From assembly GCF_003967175.1 (NCBI RefSeq), contig NZ_AP018553.1, positions 496,001-560,000 on the forward strand: a stretch of DNA of 64,000 bases, read 5' to 3'. Of this stretch, positions 1 to 9,176 are shown one piece after another. The translations under genes were made by a program, and so were the position numbers. Position 1 is the stretch's first letter. Each line of letters opens with the position of its first letter. The notes beneath the pieces are model-generated. The model was not told the origin of the DNA. It did no database searches and saw only the letters and a list, made by a program, of their open reading frames with translations. This stretch comes from Sulfodiicoccus acidiphilus (GTDB lineage: Archaea; Thermoproteota; Thermoprotei_A; Sulfolobales; Sulfolobaceae).

Positions 1-1364
1 AACAGATACATTGGTACCAGGAACTCAGAGACCAAGGGGAACTGGTAAGACAATTCACGAAGTGGGACTTCGAGTGCCGTCTACCGAGCCAAGTTCCACA
101 CGTGTTGGAGAGAGCGTTTGAGTTAGCACTCAGTGATCCTAAGGGACCAGTTTACATTACCTTCCCTAGGGAAGTCCTAATGCAGGAGGTGCCGTCGCGA
201 GAGGTGAGATCCGTGAGGCCGGTTCCCGCGGCCCCCACCATCCCGCCCATTTCAGAACTCGAGAAACTAGTGGACCAGCTGATAGGAGCGGAGAACCCCC
301 TTATAGTCACCAGCTATCTGGGAAGGGACGCAGGAGCAGTTGGTGAGCTGGTCAAATTTGCCGAGGCATTGTCCATTCCAGTAGTGCAGGACTTCTACTT
401 CCTCAATTTCCCCACTAATAATCCCCTCTACGTCGGATCCTTGGAGTCCCAGTATGGGAAGGAGTATATGAGGAGATCTGACGTAATTCTCTTACTGGAT
501 ACCGACGTGCCGTACATTCCGAGTGAGGTGAAAGTCAGGGAAGACGCAAAGGTTCTCCAACTGGACGTAGATCCTCTCAAGGAATCCATACCTATGTGGG
601 GATTCAAGGTCGACGTTGCCCTCAGGGGCAACTGCTCGGTAGCTCTACCACCGCTCCACAGTTTAGCGCTGAGACGCATCGATGAAGGACGCGTCAGTAA
701 GGATGTGTTAAGGGATAGATACGCTAGGGCCAAGGAGGCCCACGTAAGGATGAAGGAGAAGTTCAAGGAAGAGGCCTTAAGTCACCGCAGCGACAGGCCG
801 ATAGACCCCAGGTGGCTCTCCTACTCTTTCGGAAAGGTGAAGGACGATTCCACGATAGTCTTCGGCGAAGCCGTCACCTCCCCAGTTGTCGAATACATGG
901 AGTTCTCCAAGCCAGGTACAGTATTCAACAAGACCGGCTTCGGCTGCTTGGGTTGGGCAATGGGTGCTGCCTTGGGTGCTAAACTCGCCTCTCCAGATAA
1001 GACGGTAGTGGCTCTAGTGGGGGACGGTACTTACATTTACTCGGCTCCAACAGCATGTCACTTCGTTTCTAGGAAATATAGCTTACCCTTCCTTACCATA
1101 GTTTACAACAACCAGTCGTGGTACGCCTCCAAGAGGCCGGTTCAGAAGTTCTACCCTGAGGGCTACGCCGTGAGGACTTCTAACTTCCCTGGGGTGGATT
1201 TATCTCCCCCTCCGAAGTTCGAGCTCACAGCAATGGCTAGCGACGCCTTCGCGGAGGCCGTCGAGGATCCTGAGCTCTTACCAGAGGCTCTGGAGAAGGC
1301 GTTCGGAATCGTGAAGAGAGGCGAGAATCAGGCTCTGCTTAACGTCATACTCAAGAAGCCGTAA
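1..1364 (+). CDS. Thiamine-diphosphate-dependent enzyme (acetolactate synthase / benzoylformate decarboxylase-like), 5' end outside window
   Basis: The reading frame is open from base 3, so the gene starts upstream of the window and only the C-terminal ~450 residues are seen. The visible part has the central cofactor-side domain and the C-terminal ThDP-binding domain. The ThDP/Mg motif is complete: GDGTYIYSAP begins near base 1021 and ends in the NN pair (VYNNQSW) about 27 residues later. The family either condenses pyruvate or decarboxylates 2-oxo acids. The glutamate that activates ThDP would lie upstream, so substrate class cannot be judged. The downstream neighbours are UbiD, a flavin-type barrel and UbiX, which makes a role in aromatic or 2-oxo-acid decarboxylation more likely than branched-chain amino acid synthesis. 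That last step is inference. The first internal start codon (TTG at 102) is not the true start, because homologous sequence continues before it. Confidence 0.85.
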   Translation, partial: QIHWYQELRDQGELVRQFTKWDFECRLPSQVPHVLERAFELALSDPKGPVYITFPREVLMQEVPSREVRSVRPVPAAPTIPPISELEKLVDQLIGAENPLIVTSYLGRDAGAVGELVKFAEALSIPVVQDFYFLNFPTNNPLYVGSLESQYGKEYMRRSDVILLLDTDVPYIPSEVKVREDAKVLQLDVDPLKESIPMWGFKVDVALRGNCSVALPPLHSLALRRIDEGRVSKDVLRDRYARAKEAHVRMKEKFKEEALSHRSDRPIDPRWLSYSFGKVKDDSTIVFGEAVTSPVVEYMEFSKPGTVFNKTGFGCLGWAMGAALGAKLASPDKTVVALVGDGTYIYSAPTACHFVSRKYSLPFLTIVYNNQSWYASKRPVQKFYPEGYAVRTSNFPGVDLSPPPKFELTAMASDAFAEAVEDPELLPEALEKAFGIVKRGENQALLNVILKKP

Positions 1365-1605
1365 CGGTTTAGAGTCCACGACTGCACTCACATTCGATTC
1401 ACTCACCCTTCCGATCCTCACGGCTAATTTTACTCTGATGAGTTCCTAGCATTCCAAACTTAGAAGTACTCAGATCTACGAAGTTGGGGGCTCCAGCTCA
1501 ACCCTACGTTAACTTAGCTAACGACACCGCACAATTTGATTGGTGCGTAAAAGACTGACTTGAGCTCCCACTATTGACGCTAGACGTCCTGTTACTGACC
1601 GTCGT

Positions 1606-1613
1606 CTTTAAAG
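1606..1613 (+). promoter_or_regulatory. TATA box for the ubiD gene
   Basis: CTTTAAAG lies about 26 nt before the ATG at 1636. This is the standard archaeal TATA-to-start distance and predicts a leaderless or nearly leaderless transcript. The 270-bp gap after the upstream gene suggests that ubiD has its own promoter. Confidence 0.55.
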
Positions 1614-1635
1614 GGATCCGCCGTAACCAATTTAC

Positions 1636-3090
1636 ATGGCGTTGAGCTTCGACCTAAGAACTTGGGTAGATAACGTAAGGGAGAGAGGACTCCTCCGCGA
1701 AGTAAGGGGGGCTGACTGGAACCTGGAGGTAGGCTGCCTAACTGACATGAACGCGAAGGCCAAGAGGTACACGCTCCTGTTCGACGAGATAAGGGGGTAT
1801 CCTCCTGGTTACAGGATACTTACAGGAGCTCTCCTGGATGCCTCCAGGGTGGGCCTTTCCCTAGGCTTTAAGCAGGTGGGGAGGGACATGGAACTCGTCA
1901 AGGTTCTCAAGGAGAGAATCGAGTTCGCCTCTAGACACGCTGATCAATACTCCCCACTGGTAAAGGAAAGCGGCCCCCTGTTCGAGAACGTGAGAAGGGG
2001 GGAGGACGTCGACGTGCTGTCGTTCCCAGTTCCCAAGTGGTTCGACCTAGACGGTGGGAGGTACATAGGTACAGCGGACGCGGTCATAACTAGGGACCCC
2101 GACACGGATTGGGTGAACGTAGGCACTTACAGGGTGATGGTGCACGACGAGCGTACCCTCGGCATCCTCATAGAGGGGCCAAGACATGGCAGGCTCCACC
2201 TCCAGAAATGGTTCGAAAGGGGGAAGGAATGCCCTATAGCCATATCCTTCGGCCACCATCCCTCCCTTTCAATCTTCGCCGGCATCGAGGTGCCTCAGGG
2301 AGTGTCGGAGTACAACTTCTTGGGGGCGGTGGTGGGAGAGAGGTTCCCTGTGGTTGAGGGACCCATAACTGGACTGCCTCTTCCCGCTACGGGTGAGATA
2401 GTAGTGGAAGGCCACGTAGTCAACGAGTTGAGGCGGGAGGGACCTTTCGGGGAGTACATGGGTTACTACTCTGGGGGCGCGACAATGAGCCCCATAATAA
2501 GGGTCGAGGCGGTCTACTTCAGGGATCAACCCATTATGCTTGGGACCACTGCGGGCAGGCCCCCTTACGACTACTCCTACTTCAGGTGCCCGGTCAGGGC
2601 GGCCCTTGTGTGGGATGCGCTGGAGAAGGCCGGGATACCCAACGTCAGGGGAGTCTGGTGTCACGAGGCAGGCTACTCTAGGGCCTTCACTGTCGTCTCC
2701 TTGAAGCAATCCTACGGAGGTCATGCAAGGCAGGCAGGGTACGTGGCCGCACAGGCGAGGCCGGGGGCGCTGGGAGGCAGGTACGTGGTGGTGGTTGACG
2801 ACGACATAGACCCAAGCAACCTGAACGAGGTGATCTGGGCCATGTGTTCTAGGAGTGACCCAGCCACAACCTTAGATATCATAAGGGACACTGTGGGAAC
2901 CCACATAGATCCAATGGTCCAACACGAGGAAGGAAAGGACATCAGGGAGTACACGAGCTCCAGGGCGATCGTGGTGGCGGTGAGGCCCTATGGGAGGATG
3001 TTGAGAGGGGACTTTCCCCCAGTGGTTGAGCCGAAGGAGGAGACCAAGAGGGAAGTGATGAGGAAGTGGGGGGACGTCTTAGGGGCTTGA
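1636..3090 (+). CDS. ubiD: UbiD-family prenylated-FMN-dependent decarboxylase
   Basis: This 484-residue protein has the normal UbiD length. Family hallmarks are visible: the NVGTYR segment (N161, R166) and the EGPFGEYMGY segment (E268, E273) correspond to the metal/prFMN-binding Asn and the Arg-Glu-Glu catalytic residues of Fdc1/UbiD/AroY proteins. UbiD enzymes reversibly decarboxylate aromatic, heteroaromatic or alpha,beta-unsaturated acids with prenylated FMN made by UbiX. A ubiX gene lies 0.7 kb downstream on the other strand, so cofactor supply is local. The ATG follows a TATA box by 26 nt. The substrate cannot be read from the sequence. The catabolic neighbours favour breakdown of an aromatic or heteroaromatic acid over quinone synthesis. 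Confidence 0.92.
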   Translation: MALSFDLRTWVDNVRERGLLREVRGADWNLEVGCLTDMNAKAKRYTLLFDEIRGYPPGYRILTGALLDASRVGLSLGFKQVGRDMELVKVLKERIEFASRHADQYSPLVKESGPLFENVRRGEDVDVLSFPVPKWFDLDGGRYIGTADAVITRDPDTDWVNVGTYRVMVHDERTLGILIEGPRHGRLHLQKWFERGKECPIAISFGHHPSLSIFAGIEVPQGVSEYNFLGAVVGERFPVVEGPITGLPLPATGEIVVEGHVVNELRREGPFGEYMGYYSGGATMSPIIRVEAVYFRDQPIMLGTTAGRPPYDYSYFRCPVRAALVWDALEKAGIPNVRGVWCHEAGYSRAFTVVSLKQSYGGHARQAGYVAAQARPGALGGRYVVVVDDDIDPSNLNEVIWAMCSRSDPATTLDIIRDTVGTHIDPMVQHEEGKDIREYTSSRAIVVAVRPYGRMLRGDFPPVVEPKEETKREVMRKWGDVLGA

Positions 3091-3132
3091 GGAGTTACGA
3101 GACGTTGTCCCGATCCCTTCCCACGGAGATGA

Positions 3133-3591
3133 GTGGCGTCCATGATGGTACTACCTGAGGAGGTTCTTTCTTTGTTGAGGGCTGCGGCGCCGAGGAGGAA
3201 CTCGATCATCGTCCTCCTCACCGTGGATCAGGATCAGTACCCTCACTCGGCCCTCCTGTCTCCATATCAAGTTCTCGCTCTTTCCCGAGAGAAAATGGCC
3301 TTTCACGTTCACAGGGGTACAAGGACCGCCGGCAACCTCTCTCGCACGGGGAAGGCCTCCCTGCTCCTCTTCTTACCCCCCAGCGCCTACACGGTAAAGG
3401 TGGACGTATTGAGTGTTAGCGCTATGGAAAGTGAGGAGGAGGACATTTACTACTGTAAGGTACGGGACGTTAGACGTGACTACTCAGAGCTCTCACCTAT
3501 AACCTCAGAGCCCACCTTCGATCCCACGCGGGTTAGCGAGGACTACTCTAGGCGTTACCTCAAAATGTTGACCCAGGTGAGCCTTAATTAG
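3133..3591 (+). CDS. FMN-binding split-barrel (pyridoxamine 5'-phosphate oxidase-like) protein
   Basis: This protein of about 150 residues shows the split-barrel pattern: a strand with HSALLSPYQV, then LALSREKMAFHVHRGTRTAGNL, in which the RGTRTAGNL stretch is typical of flavin-phosphate binding, then a KASLLLF strand. Relatives bind FMN, F420 or heme. It starts 42 bp after ubiD on the same strand and probably shares its transcript. The GTG at 3133 is preceded by GGAG at 3125-3128, but ATG codons at 3142 and 3145 are possible starts. A role as flavin reductase or flavin carrier for UbiX/UbiD would fit the context but is only inferred. Confidence 0.65.
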   Translation: MASMMVLPEEVLSLLRAAAPRRNSIIVLLTVDQDQYPHSALLSPYQVLALSREKMAFHVHRGTRTAGNLSRTGKASLLLFLPPSAYTVKVDVLSVSAMESEEEDIYYCKVRDVRRDYSELSPITSEPTFDPTRVSEDYSRRYLKMLTQVSLN

Positions 3592-3825
3592 CTAGGGTAT
3601 CTCCAACACCCAGGGGGTATCGTTTCTTCTCTCCGATAGGGGCGTTGTTCCTTGCTTTAAACGTTAGAGACGAACATCTAGGTAGTCCCACTGACCCGAA
3701 AATCTTAAACACTCTTCAGTATAAACTCGGCTTCACGTCGTCTACCGCCTGACGGTGCTGGATTTGTAACTCAGCAACTCCTTTACTGAATTAAGGGAAA
3801 AATGTTAGACCAGTGGATTTTGCCT

Positions 3826-4416
3826 TCATTCGCCCACGTCCTTATCCCCGGCTTGCGGACCTGACCATTTCCTGTACAGGTTGTGCTCCACCCCAAACAT
3901 ATCTAGGACCCTACCCACAACCTGGTCGACCAATTGTTGCATTGTTGTGGGCCTGTGATAGAACGCTGGAGATGCGGGCATTATTATGGCACCCGCTCTG
4001 GCAGCTATGTACATGTTCCTAATGTGTATGAGGTTGTAGGGAGTCTCCCTCACCACAAGCACCAGCGGCCTCCTTTCCTTCAGTGTAACGTCGGCTGCTC
4101 TGAGGACTAGGTTGTCAGAGTACCCAGACGCCACCCCGGCCAACGTCTTCATACTGCAGGGTATAATCACCATGCCGTCCGTCCTGAACGAGCCGCTAGA
4201 GATGGCGGCCGACACGTCCCTGAAGTTGTACTTCCGGGAGGCCAACGACTCCACGTAGTCGACTGTGTAATCAGTCTCTAACTTTATGGTGAGGGCCGCC
4301 GACGGTGAAAGGATTAGGTGCGTTTCTACGTCCCTCTTCTTGAGTTCCTCCAGGAGCCTAACTGCGTAAATAGGCCCGCTGCCCCCAGTAACTCCGACCA
4401 CCAGCCTCCTTGTCAT
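3826..4416 (-). CDS. ubiX: UbiX flavin prenyltransferase
   Basis: From ATG 4416 the protein has 196 residues, the normal UbiX size. It has the N-terminal GVTGGSG phosphate/flavin loop, the central IIPCSMKTLAGVASGYSDN segment and the RETPYNLIHIRNM and MPASPAFYHRP segments that line the prenyl/FMN site. UbiX attaches a dimethylallyl group to FMN to make the cofactor of UbiD. The frame stays open 30 codons upstream of this ATG. I chose 4416 because the protein then begins at the beta-strand of the flavodoxin-like fold and an A/T-rich TATA-like stretch (TTATAG, reverse strand, about 4440-4446) sits 26 nt before it. It is convergent with the ubiD transcription unit. Confidence 0.93.
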   Translation of the reverse strand: MTRRLVVGVTGGSGPIYAVRLLEELKKRDVETHLILSPSAALTIKLETDYTVDYVESLASRKYNFRDVSAAISSGSFRTDGMVIIPCSMKTLAGVASGYSDNLVLRAADVTLKERRPLVLVVRETPYNLIHIRNMYIAARAGAIIMPASPAFYHRPTTMQQLVDQVVGRVLDMFGVEHNLYRKWSGPQAGDKDVGE

Positions 4417-4637
4417 GGAGAGTGTTGACGAGACTGGCTCTATAAGTTCTTTCATCAACGTTTTGTGAGTTGACGTGCGCCCTCTCCAACTCAGAAACAG
4501 CTTCACTATACTTTTCTACGGCCATTGATGTTGAAGGATGATTGATTTTCCACAAAAGTTAAATAGGTAACTACGGCAAATCCATCTATAAAAGAACCTA
4601 AGATTTCGTTTGAAAAACAAGGGGAGTTTACGTTATC

Positions 4638-4778
4638 ATGCCAACCCCTGCCCTAGAAGGAAGCGATAGTCCGAATGCTAGATTCACTGTGGACCTAGAG
4701 GAGAGCATGAGGGCAGCTAGGGCCTTGGTCAGCAACGGCGTTGACTGTGAAGGAAAGGAAGTTGTTAGGGACCTTTAA
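4638..4778 (+). CDS. Possible small ORF of 46 residues, unknown function
   Basis: ATG 4638 opens a 46-residue acidic peptide (starts MPTPALEGSDSPNARF, ends EGKEVVRDL). A TATA box (TATAAAAG, 4587-4594) and a purine-rich GGGGAG at 4621-4626 precede it, so it could be transcribed and translated ahead of the DsrE-like gene 11 bp downstream. I recognise no family. It may be a remnant or a chance ORF. Confidence 0.3.
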   Translation: MPTPALEGSDSPNARFTVDLEESMRAARALVSNGVDCEGKEVVRDL

Positions 4779-4789
4779 AAGGTTTAGCT

Positions 4790-5161
4790 ATGAAGCTAGT
4801 TTTTATTCTTTCTCCGGCGTTACTAGCTGCGGTAAAGGTTCTTTTCCTTATCACGTCGGAAGGGGAGAGGATGGAGATGGGGATCAAGACGGCCTATAGA
4901 AGCGTCGTGAATGGAACCTACGAGGACCCCAAGGTAATCTTCTACGGACTAAGTCAACTTTACTTGACCAAAATCGAGGGAGAACTTCTCCAAACGCTCA
5001 AGGAGCTGATCTCGAAGAACGCTGTGGACTTCGCGTGCGTTGGAGTCGCAAGGAGGAACGGAATTGAGTCAAAACTTACTTCGCTGGGGCTTAGGCTGGA
5101 GCCATTTAGTGTTAGGTTAGCCTATTACGTCAATCAGGGATATGTGGTGGTCTCCTTTTAA
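4790..5161 (+). CDS. DsrE-like protein
   Basis: The 123-residue product carries the compact alpha/beta pattern of small archaeal DsrE/DsrF-like proteins: a first strand KVLFLITSEGERMEMG, a central KVIFYGLSQLYL strand with following helix, an ACVGVARRNGIE segment and a C-terminal strand YVVVSF. Proteins of this fold take part in sulfur relay or act as small regulatory subunits. A cysteine is present in FACVGVAR at about the usual place. The ATG at 4790 gives an odd hydrophobic N-terminal extension of 15 residues before the fold begins, and CTTTAAAAG at 4772-4780 is too close to serve this start, so the true start is uncertain. Confidence 0.55.
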   Translation: MKLVFILSPALLAAVKVLFLITSEGERMEMGIKTAYRSVVNGTYEDPKVIFYGLSQLYLTKIEGELLQTLKELISKNAVDFACVGVARRNGIESKLTSLGLRLEPFSVRLAYYVNQGYVVVSF

Positions 5162-5411
5162 TTTAAGGGAGTCACCGCTTCATCTCGTGACACAGTGGAG
5201 TGACATAGTGGGAGGAAGTAGTTGTAATTTGAGCCTCTTATCTTGACTAAGAGTCTCCTAAGGAGGCTCCAGGGGCAAGAAAGTAAAGACTGTCTCACCA
5301 CTGACAGGGATACCAACAGTTGGAGGAACTATTCCTAACACCGTTCATTATTAAGGGCCGAGAGAATGTTGCTACGCGTTCACCTTCTTCTTAGTCGCCG
5401 TTTACCGCTTC

Positions 5412-5419
5412 CTTTATAA
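5412..5419 (+). promoter_or_regulatory. TATA box for the orphan molybdenum hydroxylase gene
   Basis: CTTTATAA lies about 26 nt before ATG 5443, which predicts a leaderless transcript. The 280-bp upstream gap also holds an imperfect hairpin (GAGCCTC at 5231-5237 against GAGGCTC at 5263-5269) of unknown use. Confidence 0.6.
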
Positions 5420-5442
5420 CGAAGCTAAGCGTAGAGTTTACC

Positions 5443-7878
5443 ATGGAAGCAAGGGCCCTCGTAGAACTTGAGAAGGAAGTTCAGTTGCCCTTCATTGGGG
5501 TCGCAGTTAGAAGAGTAGAAGACCTCAGGTTGGTCACGGGACAGGGTAAGTTCGTAGACGACCTCCCCACTCCCCCTAACCTTCACTACGCAGCGATAGT
5601 CAGAAGTCCCTATCCACATGCGAGAATAAAGTCAATAGACGTCTCTAGGGCTACCAGGTTACCTGGCGTGAGGACCGTGGTCACAGGAAAGGATGTCAAG
5701 TACATCACCGACCCATTCCCTATGGCGATACACTCTCCAGTTAAGTATTATTCCCTGGCCATAGACAGGGTGAGATATGTTGGGGAGCCCGTTGCGGTGG
5801 TGGTGGCCAGGGACAGATTCACAGCAGAGGACGGGGCGGACCTGGTAGACGTAGAGTACGAGCCCCTACCCCCGGTGCTGGACCCCGCGAAGGCCTTAGA
5901 TTCACCACCCATTCACGAGGAAGTCGGCTCCAATGTCGTCTGGTCCAGGGAGTACGTATTTGGAGACCCGAAGGAGATAGACTCGGCGTACAAGGTGGTG
6001 AGTGTGCACGTCAGGGTCCCCAGGTTCACAACGCCTCCCATGGAACCCTACGGAATTACTGCAGCCTACGACTCGGCTTCAGGGATACTCACTGAGTGGA
6101 CCAACTTCCAGGGTCCATTCACTTTCTACTATATCGCCATGAGGGCGTTGAGGCTAACCGAGGAGAGGTTCAGGCTGATCGTGTCCCCAGATATAGGGGG
6201 AGGGTTCGGCGACAAGACAGCACTTTTCCACTACATGACCCTCCTAGGGGCCACGTCAATTGTTGCCGGGGTTCCCGTGAAGTGGATCGAGACTAGGACA
6301 GAGCACTTCATAGGTAGCACCAGGGCAGCCTCTAGGGTGGCCACCTTCAGGCTCGGTCTCACTAGCGACGGCCTCATTACTTCCCTCCATGCTGACCTGC
6401 TGGACGACGTCGGGGCCTACCCTAGGTCTCCTGAACCTGGGCACGTCTTGAGACAGCTGGGGAACTTCGTTGGTCCCTACAAGATAAGGAACGTCAGAAT
6501 AAACGCCAGAGTCGTCGTCACTAACACTGTCCCAACTAGCCCCATCAGGGGGTTCGGAGGACAACACCTCTACTTCGCCCTAGAGAAGGGCGTAACTAAG
6601 GCGGCAAAGGAACTGGGGATAGACCCCGTGGCCCTCCGAATGCACAACTTCATAGGGAAGGAGGAGTTCCCCTACACTACTCCCACGGGAGGAGTCTACG
6701 ACAGTGGTGACTACATTGCTGCAGTGAGGAGATTGATGGAATTAATAGACTACCCCAAGGTGAGGGAGAGACTGGAGGAGGAGAGGAAGAGGGGTAGGCT
6801 AGTGGGCTTAGGGATAGCTGTGGGAATAGACCCTTCGGTTTCCAACATGGGCTACTTGGACAGCACAACTCCTCCCGGCGAGAGGGGAAAGGACTTCCTC
6901 CCTAAGAGCGGTGGGCAACACACCGCCACGGTCAAGTTGGAGCCGTCGGGGAAGGTGATATGTCAGCTCGACAGCGCTCCACAGGGACAGGGACACGAGA
7001 CCGTCGCTGCACAGGTCGTGGCGAGCGTCTTGGGTGTGAGACCCGAGGATGTCAGGGTAGTAGCTGCCATAGATACCCATCAGACAGTCTGGTCTGTCTC
7101 CTCCGGAACCTACTCCTCCAGGTTCGCCTCGGTCGGGGTGAGCGCCGTCTACTCGGCGGCGATGAAGTTGAGGACGAAGTTGCTGAGGATCGCCTCAAAG
7201 TTACTGGGCGTATCTGAAGATAACTTGGTCCTAGAGAACGGAGAGGTGAAGGTAAGGGGAGAGGGGAGGGGTGTGAGCCTTAGGCGCCTCGCTGGGACTT
7301 ACCACTGGAACCCCGCCTCCGTGATCGAAGACGACGTTGGCCTATATGCATCGAGCACATACCACGTGAAGACCCTCGTCTCTCCCGACTCGCTTGACAG
7401 GACTAACTCCTCCGGAACCTACGGCTTCTTGGCTGACGCCGCCCTGGTCGAGGTGGACAGGGAGACCTTCGACGTGAAAGTATTGAGGTACGTCACAGTT
7501 CACGACGCTGGGACAGTGATAAACCCGGGGATAGTCCTGCAGCAGACCATCGGCGCGGTGAACCAGGGGCTCGAGGAGGCCCTCTACCAAGAATTGATCT
7601 ACGACGAGGAAGGACAACCTCTCACCACTAACTTCGGCGATTATTACGTGAACTCCATCAGGGAGGCTGTGGACGTCGAGATGGAGCATGCGCCGACAAG
7701 GTCCCCATTCACGCTACTGGGTTCTAAGGGGATAGGGGAGTCCAACACTGAGACAGCCCCGGTGGCCCTCACCTTGGCAGTGGAGGACGCGCTTTCAGCT
7801 TACGGCGTGGAGTTCAACGAACTTCCAGTTAGCCCTGAAAAGATATGGAGAGCATTGTTATTTAAAAAATACAGTTAA
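5443..7878 (+). CDS. Xanthine dehydrogenase-family molybdenum hydroxylase, large (CoxL-like) subunit, orphan
   Basis: The intact 811-residue protein has the family architecture: an N-terminal aldehyde oxidase a/b-hammerhead domain (roughly 15-140) followed by the molybdopterin-binding domain. The MPT-contact motif GGGFGDKTALF and the active-site loop SPIRGFGGQH are visible. The catalytic base glutamate is present in GSKGIGESN near the C-terminus. True CO dehydrogenases carry AYRCSFR in the active-site loop; that motif is absent, so this is a hydroxylase of another substrate (aldehyde, purine or N-heterocycle). No medium or small subunit gene adjoins it. The medium/small pair at 23575-24916, which lacks its own large subunit, is a possible partner. 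It converges with the MFS gene at 7885 with only 6 bp between the stops. Confidence 0.9.
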   Translation: MEARALVELEKEVQLPFIGVAVRRVEDLRLVTGQGKFVDDLPTPPNLHYAAIVRSPYPHARIKSIDVSRATRLPGVRTVVTGKDVKYITDPFPMAIHSPVKYYSLAIDRVRYVGEPVAVVVARDRFTAEDGADLVDVEYEPLPPVLDPAKALDSPPIHEEVGSNVVWSREYVFGDPKEIDSAYKVVSVHVRVPRFTTPPMEPYGITAAYDSASGILTEWTNFQGPFTFYYIAMRALRLTEERFRLIVSPDIGGGFGDKTALFHYMTLLGATSIVAGVPVKWIETRTEHFIGSTRAASRVATFRLGLTSDGLITSLHADLLDDVGAYPRSPEPGHVLRQLGNFVGPYKIRNVRINARVVVTNTVPTSPIRGFGGQHLYFALEKGVTKAAKELGIDPVALRMHNFIGKEEFPYTTPTGGVYDSGDYIAAVRRLMELIDYPKVRERLEEERKRGRLVGLGIAVGIDPSVSNMGYLDSTTPPGERGKDFLPKSGGQHTATVKLEPSGKVICQLDSAPQGQGHETVAAQVVASVLGVRPEDVRVVAAIDTHQTVWSVSSGTYSSRFASVGVSAVYSAAMKLRTKLLRIASKLLGVSEDNLVLENGEVKVRGEGRGVSLRRLAGTYHWNPASVIEDDVGLYASSTYHVKTLVSPDSLDRTNSSGTYGFLADAALVEVDRETFDVKVLRYVTVHDAGTVINPGIVLQQTIGAVNQGLEEALYQELIYDEEGQPLTTNFGDYYVNSIREAVDVEMEHAPTRSPFTLLGSKGIGESNTETAPVALTLAVEDALSAYGVEFNELPVSPEKIWRALLFKKYS

Positions 7879-7884
7879 AAATAT

Positions 7885-9176
7885 TTATTTTAATATTATA
7901 TCTTTTGTCTCCCTCGTTGGTATGATACATATGACCCCTATTAGGGCGTAGACTACTAACTCTAAGCCCACATAGAGTCCTGCCGAAGTCCCATACAATG
8001 CTAGAAAGGACGATGCTATTATGGGGCCTAGACCCCCAGCGAACGGAGTGGCAAGCTGGTAACTCAGGCCACCCCCTGAGAACCTGTATTTTGTATCGAA
8101 CTGCTCCGCTAGGAACGCCCCGAAAGGCCCGAATCCCAATCCTTCAATGGAGGTCAAGAGAATTATCGCGAGCCTGGTGAGAATAGGAGATCCTACCTCT
8201 ATGAGGAAGAACAAAGGCACTCCCAAGGCCACAACTAGGATCTGTGACAAGATGATTAGTTTCTTTCTCCCTATAACGTCACTTAAATACATGCCAACTA
8301 CGCTGAAGATGATCCCCCTAGTCCTGCGAAGATAACCGAAGTAATTGTATATGGAGGAGGAATCTTTCGGGCAGCTAGGAACCCTATTGTGAAGACTTGG
8401 CTCAGGTAGCCCACGGCAGTTATATAGAGGACAGTCCCTGTGAGAAGTAGTACCTTCTTCCATTCTCTTTTTAGTAAGGTTGTAGCCGGACTTCTTTCGA
8501 TCATACCCCCTTCTAAGATCTTCCTGAATAATGGACTATCCATCAAGCTGTACCTAATGGCGGCGCCTATTAGCACTACTATGGCTCCAACAATGAACGC
8601 GATCCTCCAGCCTATTGAAAGGAACGAGGATGAGGGGAAAGCTCTCTCTAGAACTAGGAAAGTGACATTTCCCAAGATGAGCCCCATGAACACCGACGTG
8701 GATACGAAGCCTGTCCAGAATCCGCGTCTTTTCCTAGCAGCAACTTCTGTGACCCACGCTGTAGCACCTCCCCACTCTCCACCTAATCCCAATCCCTGTC
8801 CAAACCTCAGAGTTGTGAGAATAGCGGGAGCGGCTAATCCAATGGAGTAGTAGGAAGGCACTAATCCCATTCCTAACGTGCATAGACCTGAGGCTACTAG
8901 AGTCCAGACTAACGTGTCTTTCCTTCCCTTTTTGTCCCCCACTTGACCGAAGATGAAAGATCCAATGGGTCTAGAGAAGAATCCTATGCCGTAGACACTG
9001 AGAGAGAGGAGAAGTCCTATGGCTGCGGACGATACGGGGAAGAACACTTTGGGCCATACGGCCGACGCTGCCGTCCCACTTATAAAAAAATCGTAGTAGT
9101 CAATTAGGGTCCCAAAAAGGGCAGCAACGCTGATCTTTGCTACTACCGAGTTGGGGTATTCTCGTTCAGGATCCAC
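7885..9176 (-). pseudogene. MFS transporter of the metabolite:H+ symporter (MHS) type, frameshifted
   Basis: Two overlapping frames (9176-8298 and 8463-7885) together encode one MHS-type permease with 12 membrane segments. The loop 2-3 motif DKKGRKD and the RFGQGLGLGGEWGGA segment typical of the family are in the first part. The second part resumes at IIFSVVGMYLSDVIGRKKL. The break lies at a run of five C on the + strand (8314-8318, G on the coding strand). One more G would restore a continuous 430-residue protein without any other change. The start is GTG 9176, with a TATA-like CTTTTAT at 9209-9215. The cargo is unknown; relatives carry organic acids, and the neighbours suggest an aromatic or dicarboxylic acid. 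It may be a sequencing error, a recent null allele or a recoded gene. Confidence 0.8.

Noticed and set aside
428-766. Reverse-strand ORF within the ThDP enzyme gene, and many similar ORFs inside other genes
   Set aside because: They are antisense or out-of-frame shadows with no start signal and no family motif; the host genes have full family signatures.
5443-7878. Calling the large subunits aerobic CO dehydrogenase (coxL) and CoxG-like proteins as evidence for CO oxidation
   Set aside because: The CO dehydrogenase active-site loop AYRCSFR is missing from both complete large subunits, so a related hydroxylase is meant; gene symbols were left empty.
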